DNA of 8,822 bases from Sphingomicrobium sp. GTDB taxonomy: Bacteria; Pseudomonadota; Alphaproteobacteria; Sphingomonadales; Sphingomonadaceae. Of the stretch, positions 5,391-8,822 are shown piece after piece. The DNA is taken from NCBI GenBank assembly GCA_030146725.1, contig JASLBJ010000100.1, positions 1 to 8,822 on the forward strand, read 5' to 3'. Numbering within the stretch: the first letter of the stretch is position 1; each line of letters opens with the position of its first letter. The position numbers were made by a program, and so were the translations under genes. Below the pieces are notes generated by a model that was given only the letters and a program-made list of their open reading frames with translations, was not told the origin of the DNA and made no database searches.

Positions 5391-5940
5391 GATAGAGGTC
5401 GTGGCAGCTCTTGCAGCTCTTGCCGAGTTCACCGTGTGCGGCGCGCATCGCCGTCAGTTCGCCCCCGGTCGCTGCCGTCTGGAACACGGCGGCAGCGTTC
5501 GTGAACGCCTTGGCCTTGACCGCGAAATCTTCCGGCTTGGCCCAGATCTCCGCAAGCGCATCGGTCTTGCCGACGTCCGGACCCGTTCCGGCCGGGAACC
5601 AGCCCGACACCTTGGGCGCTAGATCGGCGATCTGCCCGGCGCTCGTGCGGACCGCGGCGAGGTCGGGACTGTTGCCCTTCAGCTCCCGGCTGGCGACCTT
5701 CATCGCGTCGCCGATCTTCTCATAGCCCTCGTGCCGCTCCTCCATCAGCGCGAGCGCCTGCTCCTTCTGGAGCGGCGTGGCGTTGGACTGCTGAACCGCA
5801 TTCTCGACCGCCGCGCTGGCCTGGTTGCCCGTGGCATTGGCAACGGCGAGCGTGTCGTTGGCCGGCGCGGTCCCTTCGGTCCCCTGGCCGCAGCCGGCGA
5901 GCAAGGCGGCTGCAGCGGCGGCGGCGAACAGATGCTTCAT
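5374..5940 (-). CDS. Cytochrome c'-like lipoprotein
   Basis: 188-aa c-type cytochrome. The N-terminus MKHLFAAAAAAALLAGCGQ is a lipoprotein signal with lipobox LAGC; cleavage before C17 would leave a lipid-anchored periplasmic protein. A low-complexity linker (about 18-62) is followed by a helical domain (63-188). It ends in the single covalent heme motif CKSCH (C176, C179, H180) near the C-terminus, as is typical of the cytochrome c' (class II) four-helix fold. The block GELGKSCKSCHDLYRAKHD (about 170-188) is the standard ending. The ATG at 5940 is preceded by a strong Shine-Dalgarno (caggag, about 8 nt upstream), so a start further upstream at 5967 is rejected. It is 34 nt from the 3-hydroxyisobutyrate dehydrogenase stop and overlaps the cytochrome b start, so it probably works with that subunit. 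Physiological role (electron transfer or NO/oxidative protection) is not shown by the sequence. Confidence 0.93.
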   Translation of the reverse strand: MKHLFAAAAAAALLAGCGQGTEGTAPANDTLAVANATGNQASAAVENAVQQSNATPLQKEQALALMEERHEGYEKIGDAMKVASRELKGNSPDLAAVRTSAGQIADLAPKVSGWFPAGTGPDVGKTDALAEIWAKPEDFAVKAKAFTNAAAVFQTAATGGELTAMRAAHGELGKSCKSCHDLYRAKHD

Positions 5941-5955
5941 CGATCGGTCTCCTGT
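5932..5955 (-). promoter_or_regulatory. Shine-Dalgarno and start region of the cytochrome c' gene
   Basis: On the minus strand, caggagaccgatcg immediately precedes the ATG at 5940, giving an AGGAG core about 8 nt from the start. It decides between this start and an in-frame alternative 27 nt upstream, which has no such site. Confidence 0.7.
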
Positions 5956-5974
5956 TTGGACGGGCAACGCGCAA

Positions 5975-6892
5975 TCACTTGCCGAGGTTTCCGCCGGCCG
6001 TGGGCGGCACCCAGCTGTCGTCGATCATCTTGATGATCCCCGAAAAGTCCTTCGCTCCGCCGCCGAGCCCGACAAAGCGCTCGTACAACTCCGCGGCCTC
6101 GCCCCCCATCGGCGTGTAGGCGCCCGACGCCTGCGCCGCTTCCATCGCCAGCCTAAGGTCCTTGAGCATCAGCGCGGCCGCGAACCCGCCCTCATACCCG
6201 CGGTCGGCCGGAGTCTCTGGCCCGACCCCCGGCACCGGACAATAGGACGTCATCGACCAGCTCTGGCCCGAAGCCTTGGACGCGATGTCGTAGAAGGTCC
6301 GCGGGTTGAGCCCGAGCTTCTCGGCCAGCGCAAAGGTCTCGCACGTCGCCGCCATCGTCGCGCCGAGCAGCATGTTGTTGCAGATCTTCGCCGCCTGTCC
6401 CGACCCCGGAGCCCCGGCATGGATCACCGCCTTGCCCATCGCGTCGAGAAACGGCTGAGCGCGGTGGAAACCGACATCACTTCCGCCGACCATGAACGTC
6501 AGCGTGCCCCCGACGGCCGCTGCGATTCCGCCCGAGACCGGCGCGTCGACCATGGTGAAGCCGGCAAACGCCGCCTCGTCGGACAAGGTCCGCGCCGTAT
6601 CGACGTCGATCGTCGAACAGTCGATCAGGATCGCCGACTTGGGCGCCGCCGTGAACACCGTCGAGCGGTAGACCTCGGCGACATGCTTGCCGGCCGGCAA
6701 CATGGTGACGACCGCCTCAGCCTCGGCACAGGCCGCCGCAGCCGACTCGGCACCCGTGCACCCGCGCCCAGCAGCGCGCTCGAGCGCGTCGGCATCGAGG
6801 TCGAACGCGCGCACCTCATGCCCGGCCTCAACAAGGTTCGGCGCCATTCCGCCGCCCATATGTCCAAGCCCGATGAAAGCGACCCGTGCCAT
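5975..6892 (-). CDS. mmsB: 3-hydroxyisobutyrate dehydrogenase
   Basis: 305-aa NAD-dependent beta-hydroxyacid dehydrogenase that oxidises (S)-3-hydroxyisobutyrate to methylmalonate semialdehyde in valine degradation. The N-terminal Rossmann motif AFIGLGHMGGGMAPNL (5-20) is followed by the substrate-binding loop DAPVSGG (116-122). The catalytic Lys motif GSGQAAKICNN has K169 and N173, and the C-terminal all-helical domain ends with KDFSGIIKMIDDSW. Length and motif order match the family. The ATG at 6892 has a good Shine-Dalgarno (gaggag, about 8 nt upstream). It is 51 nt after the enoyl-CoA hydratase stop, and those two genes and the hydrolase upstream make consecutive steps of one pathway, which strongly supports MmsB over related enzymes such as tartronate semialdehyde reductase. 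Confidence 0.95.
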   Translation of the reverse strand: MARVAFIGLGHMGGGMAPNLVEAGHEVRAFDLDADALERAAGRGCTGAESAAAACAEAEAVVTMLPAGKHVAEVYRSTVFTAAPKSAILIDCSTIDVDTARTLSDEAAFAGFTMVDAPVSGGIAAAVGGTLTFMVGGSDVGFHRAQPFLDAMGKAVIHAGAPGSGQAAKICNNMLLGATMAATCETFALAEKLGLNPRTFYDIASKASGQSWSMTSYCPVPGVGPETPADRGYEGGFAAALMLKDLRLAMEAAQASGAYTPMGGEAAELYERFVGLGGGAKDFSGIIKMIDDSWVPPTAGGNLGK

Positions 6893-6926
6893 GCCTTACT
6901 CCTCGTTACCCGGCTTCGATTCCCGT

Positions 6927-6959
6927 CTATTGCCCGGTCCAGCCTATTTCCCGGTCCAG
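6927..6959. repeat. 16-bp near-perfect direct duplication covering the enoyl-CoA hydratase stop codon
   Basis: ctattgcccggtccag (6927-6942) and ctatttcccggtccag (6944-6959) differ at one base and are 17 bp apart. On the minus strand the second is the last codons plus TAG of the hydratase gene (WTGK-stop), and the first is a copy of it lying in the intergenic gap before mmsB. Confidence 0.85.
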
Positions 6960-7720
6960 TTCCCGGGCCGCTTCTCGACGAACGCCGCCATCCCTTCCTT
7001 CTGGTCCTGCGTCCCGAACAGGCCGTGGAACAGCCGCCGCTCGAACGCGATGCCCTGCGCCAGCGGAAGCTCGAACGCGGCATTGACCATCTCCTTGGCC
7101 GCAATCGCCGCAAGCGGCGCCATCGCGGCGATCTGGGCAGCCGTCTTGAGCGCCTCCTCGACCAGGCTCGCCGCCGGAACGACCCGCGCGACAAGTCCCG
7201 CCCGCTCGGCCTCGGCCGCGTCCATCATCCGCCCGGTCAGGCACATCTCCATCGCCTTGGCCTTGCCGACCGCCGCTGCGAGCCGCTGCGACCCGCCCAT
7301 CCCCGGAGTCACGCCAAGCTTGATCTCCGGCTGGCCGAACTTCGCCGTCTCCGCCGCGATGATGAAGTCGGCCATCATCGCCACCTCGCAGCCGCCGCCA
7401 AGCGCGAAGCCCGACACCGCCGCGATCCACGGCTTGCGGGTGGCGGTAACCCGCTCCCAGCCGGCAAAGAAGTTCGACCCGTACATGCTGGCAAAGCCCT
7501 GCGCCTGCATCTCCTTGATGTCGGCGCCGGCCGCGAACGCCTTGTCCGATCCGGTCAGCACCAGGCAACGCTGGGAAGGGTCGGAGTCGTAAACGCCGAA
7601 CGACAGGATCAGCTCGCGCAGCACCTCGCTGTTGAGAGCGTTGAGCGCCTGCGGGCGATTGAGCGTCACCAGCGTCACCGCCTCCCGCTGCTCGACCAGG
7701 ATGCTTTCATACTCGCTCAT
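6944..7720 (-). CDS. Enoyl-CoA hydratase (probable methacrylyl-CoA hydratase of valine catabolism)
   Basis: 258-aa crotonase-fold enzyme adding water across an enoyl-CoA double bond. The oxyanion-hole region [11 protein letters not shown] (61-71) and the active-site block [19 protein letters not shown] (106-124), continuing into [21 protein letters not shown], are intact. Both catalytic glutamates are present (E112 in GGGCE and E132 in GQPE), so it should be a true hydratase rather than an isomerase or hydrolase. The ATG at 7720 overlaps the upstream hydrolase stop as ATGA, indicating translational coupling; an upstream ATG at 7825 lies inside that gene and is rejected. Between a 3-hydroxyisobutyryl-CoA hydrolase and mmsB, the expected substrate is methacrylyl-CoA, giving 3-hydroxyisobutyryl-CoA. 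Activity on straight-chain enoyl-CoAs is also likely for this family. The 3' end is locally duplicated. Confidence 0.94.
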   Translation of the reverse strand: MSEYESILVEQREAVTLVTLNRPQALNALNSEVLRELILSFGVYDSDPSQRCLVLTGSDKAFAAGADIKEMQAQGFASMYGSNFFAGWERVTATRKPWIAAVSGFALGGGCEVAMMADFIIAAETAKFGQPEIKLGVTPGMGGSQRLAAAVGKAKAMEMCLTGRMMDAAEAERAGLVARVVPAASLVEEALKTAAQIAAMAPLAAIAAKEMVNAAFELPLAQGIAFERRLFHGLFGTQDQKEGMAAFVEKRPGNWTGK

Positions 7721-8772
7721 GCGCGGGTCTCCGGAAAAGGCGTCCACTGCTCGCCGTCCGGCAAGGGCGCGAACAATGCATCGACCGTAACGTCGTCGAC
7801 CTCCTCGGGTGTTGCCGGCTGCCACTCGGGCGCATTGTCCTTGTCGATCAGCAGCGCGCGCACGCCCTCGATCAGGTCGTGGGTCTGCACCACCCGTGAG
7901 GCGAGCGCATATTCGGCGACCATCTCATCGGCAAAGCTGGCACGGTTCGCCCCCTCGCTCAGCAGCCGCAGCGAGACCTTGCACGACAACGGGCTCTTCG
8001 ACTTCAGGGTGGCAAGCTCGCTCTCCGCCCAGTCGCTCTCCTCCGCCTCCAGTGCCGCGATGATCTCTTCCAGCCGGTCCGACGCGAACAGCTTGGCAAT
8101 TGCCGGCAGGTTGGTGGCGATCTTGGCTTCCGGCAGCATCGAGGCGAAATGGCCCAACGCCCCCTTCGCCCGCCCCGGCGTCCTGGCGAGCCGCTCGCAA
8201 AGCTCATCCAGCGAACTCTGCTCGACATAGTTGGTCGCAAGCCCGAGGTAGTGGCACTCGGCCCCGTCGAGGCGAGCGCCGGTGAGCGCCATATACTCGC
8301 CGACGCGGCCCTCGAGCCGCGGCAGGTACCAGCCACCGCCGACGTCGGGGAACAGCCCGATCCCGGTCTCGGGCATCGCCAGCCGGGTATTCTCGGTCGC
8401 GACCCGGAAGCGGCACGGCAGCGCAACGCCAACCCCGCCGCCCATCGTGATCCCGTCCATCAGGGCGATGGTCGGCTTGGGATAAGTGAACAGCAGATGG
8501 TTGAGCCGGTACTCGGCGAGGAAGAACGCACGCGCATCCGACCCATCGGCCGCGCCGCTCTTGGCGAGCATCACGATGTCACCCCCAGCGCAGAACCCGC
8601 GCCCTTCGGCATGGTCGATCAGCACAGCCTTGATGTGCGTGTCCGCGCGCCACTCGAGCAGCGCTTCGGACATCGTCTCGCACATCTCGCGGGTCAGCGC
8701 ATGAAGCGCCCGGGGCCGGTTGAGGCGGATTCGGGCGAGCCCGCCTTCGGTAGTGATGAGCACGTCGGTCAT
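7717..8772 (-). CDS. 3-hydroxyisobutyryl-CoA hydrolase (HIBCH-type, enoyl-CoA hydratase/isomerase family)
   Basis: 351-aa crotonase-superfamily thioesterase that releases CoA from 3-hydroxyisobutyryl-CoA in valine degradation, preventing build-up of reactive methacrylyl-CoA. The N-terminal core has [15 protein letters not shown] and [11 protein letters not shown] (oxyanion hole), then [20 protein letters not shown]. The HIBCH signature [21 protein letters not shown] follows; its Glu (E135) and Asp (D143) correspond to the catalytic E169 and D177 of the human enzyme as I recall them. The long C-terminal region (about 200-351) is the HIBCH-specific extension absent from ordinary hydratases. The start at 8772 (MTDVLI) is preferred because it matches the family; an ATG three codons upstream (8781) is equally open. 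It is the most upstream gene of the leftward valine block and overlaps the next gene by 4 nt. Confidence 0.94.
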   Translation of the reverse strand: MTDVLITTEGGLARIRLNRPRALHALTREMCETMSEALLEWRADTHIKAVLIDHAEGRGFCAGGDIVMLAKSGAADGSDARAFFLAEYRLNHLLFTYPKPTIALMDGITMGGGVGVALPCRFRVATENTRLAMPETGIGLFPDVGGGWYLPRLEGRVGEYMALTGARLDGAECHYLGLATNYVEQSSLDELCERLARTPGRAKGALGHFASMLPEAKIATNLPAIAKLFASDRLEEIIAALEAEESDWAESELATLKSKSPLSCKVSLRLLSEGANRASFADEMVAEYALASRVVQTHDLIEGVRALLIDKDNAPEWQPATPEEVDDVTVDALFAPLPDGEQWTPFPETRA

Positions 8773-8822
8773 GATACCCATCGCTTACGGAGAGGGAGGG
8801 AGCCGCCGCAAGCAGCGGAAGC

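Noticed and set aside
5825..8230. Plus-strand open frame of 801 codons
   Set aside because: It is the complement shadow of mmsB, the enoyl-CoA hydratase and the hydrolase. Its Arg/His/Leu-rich composition and its antisense position to three clear genes argue against coding.
8782..8822. Possible end of another gene at the right edge
   Set aside because: Only 41 nt are visible; one minus-strand frame ends in TAA just before the hydrolase start, but the few residues match no family I recognise.

Overview
The window is GC-rich chromosomal DNA from an alphaproteobacterium, most likely a sphingomonad (order Sphingomonadales). The reasons are the very high G+C at third codon positions, a MucR/Ros-type zinc-finger remnant, a Fur protein without the CxxC structural-zinc cysteines, and the gene order tsaB-rimI-mucR-fur-plsC-miaB, which I recall from sphingomonads but cannot check here. 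No transposon, phage, CRISPR, rRNA or tRNA gene is visible. Most of the window is ordinary housekeeping and catabolic gene content. I do not see a clear new multi-gene system, only several local oddities.

Region 1 (about 1-3354, all minus strand, transcribed right to left): tsaB (tRNA t6A synthesis partner), rimI (ribosomal protein N-acetyltransferase), a damaged mucR, fur (metal-responsive repressor), a PlsC-type acyltransferase, and the first 198 codons of miaB (tRNA methylthiotransferase), which runs off the left edge. Spacing is tight throughout: TAGTG overlap for tsaB/rimI, 31 nt from mucR to fur, about 7 nt from fur to plsC, 10 nt from plsC to miaB. This looks like one long transcript joining tRNA modification with iron control and lipid synthesis. 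The mucR copy has lost its N-terminal half and has Trp where the first zinc-binding Cys should be.

Region 2 (3355-4069): a divergent, comparatively AT-rich intergenic segment with a perfect 6+1+6 palindrome, followed by the only plus-strand genes of the window. These are two small ORFs (74 and 67 aa) of unknown function, 10 nt apart. The first carries a 12-bp tandem repeat encoding His-Glu-Pro-Gln.

Region 3 (4070-8822, all minus strand): a 3-hydroxyisobutyryl-CoA hydrolase, an enoyl-CoA hydratase (ATGA overlap) and a 3-hydroxyisobutyrate dehydrogenase, which together form the middle of valine degradation (methacrylyl-CoA to methylmalonate semialdehyde). Downstream at short spacing come a lipoprotein cytochrome c', a cytochrome b561-type membrane subunit (overlapping start) and an NfuA/NifU-like Fe-S carrier. 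The cytochrome pair probably forms a small membrane electron-transfer module. The Fe-S carrier could supply clusters broadly, including to MiaB. The 41 nt at the right edge (8782-8822) hold no gene I can support.
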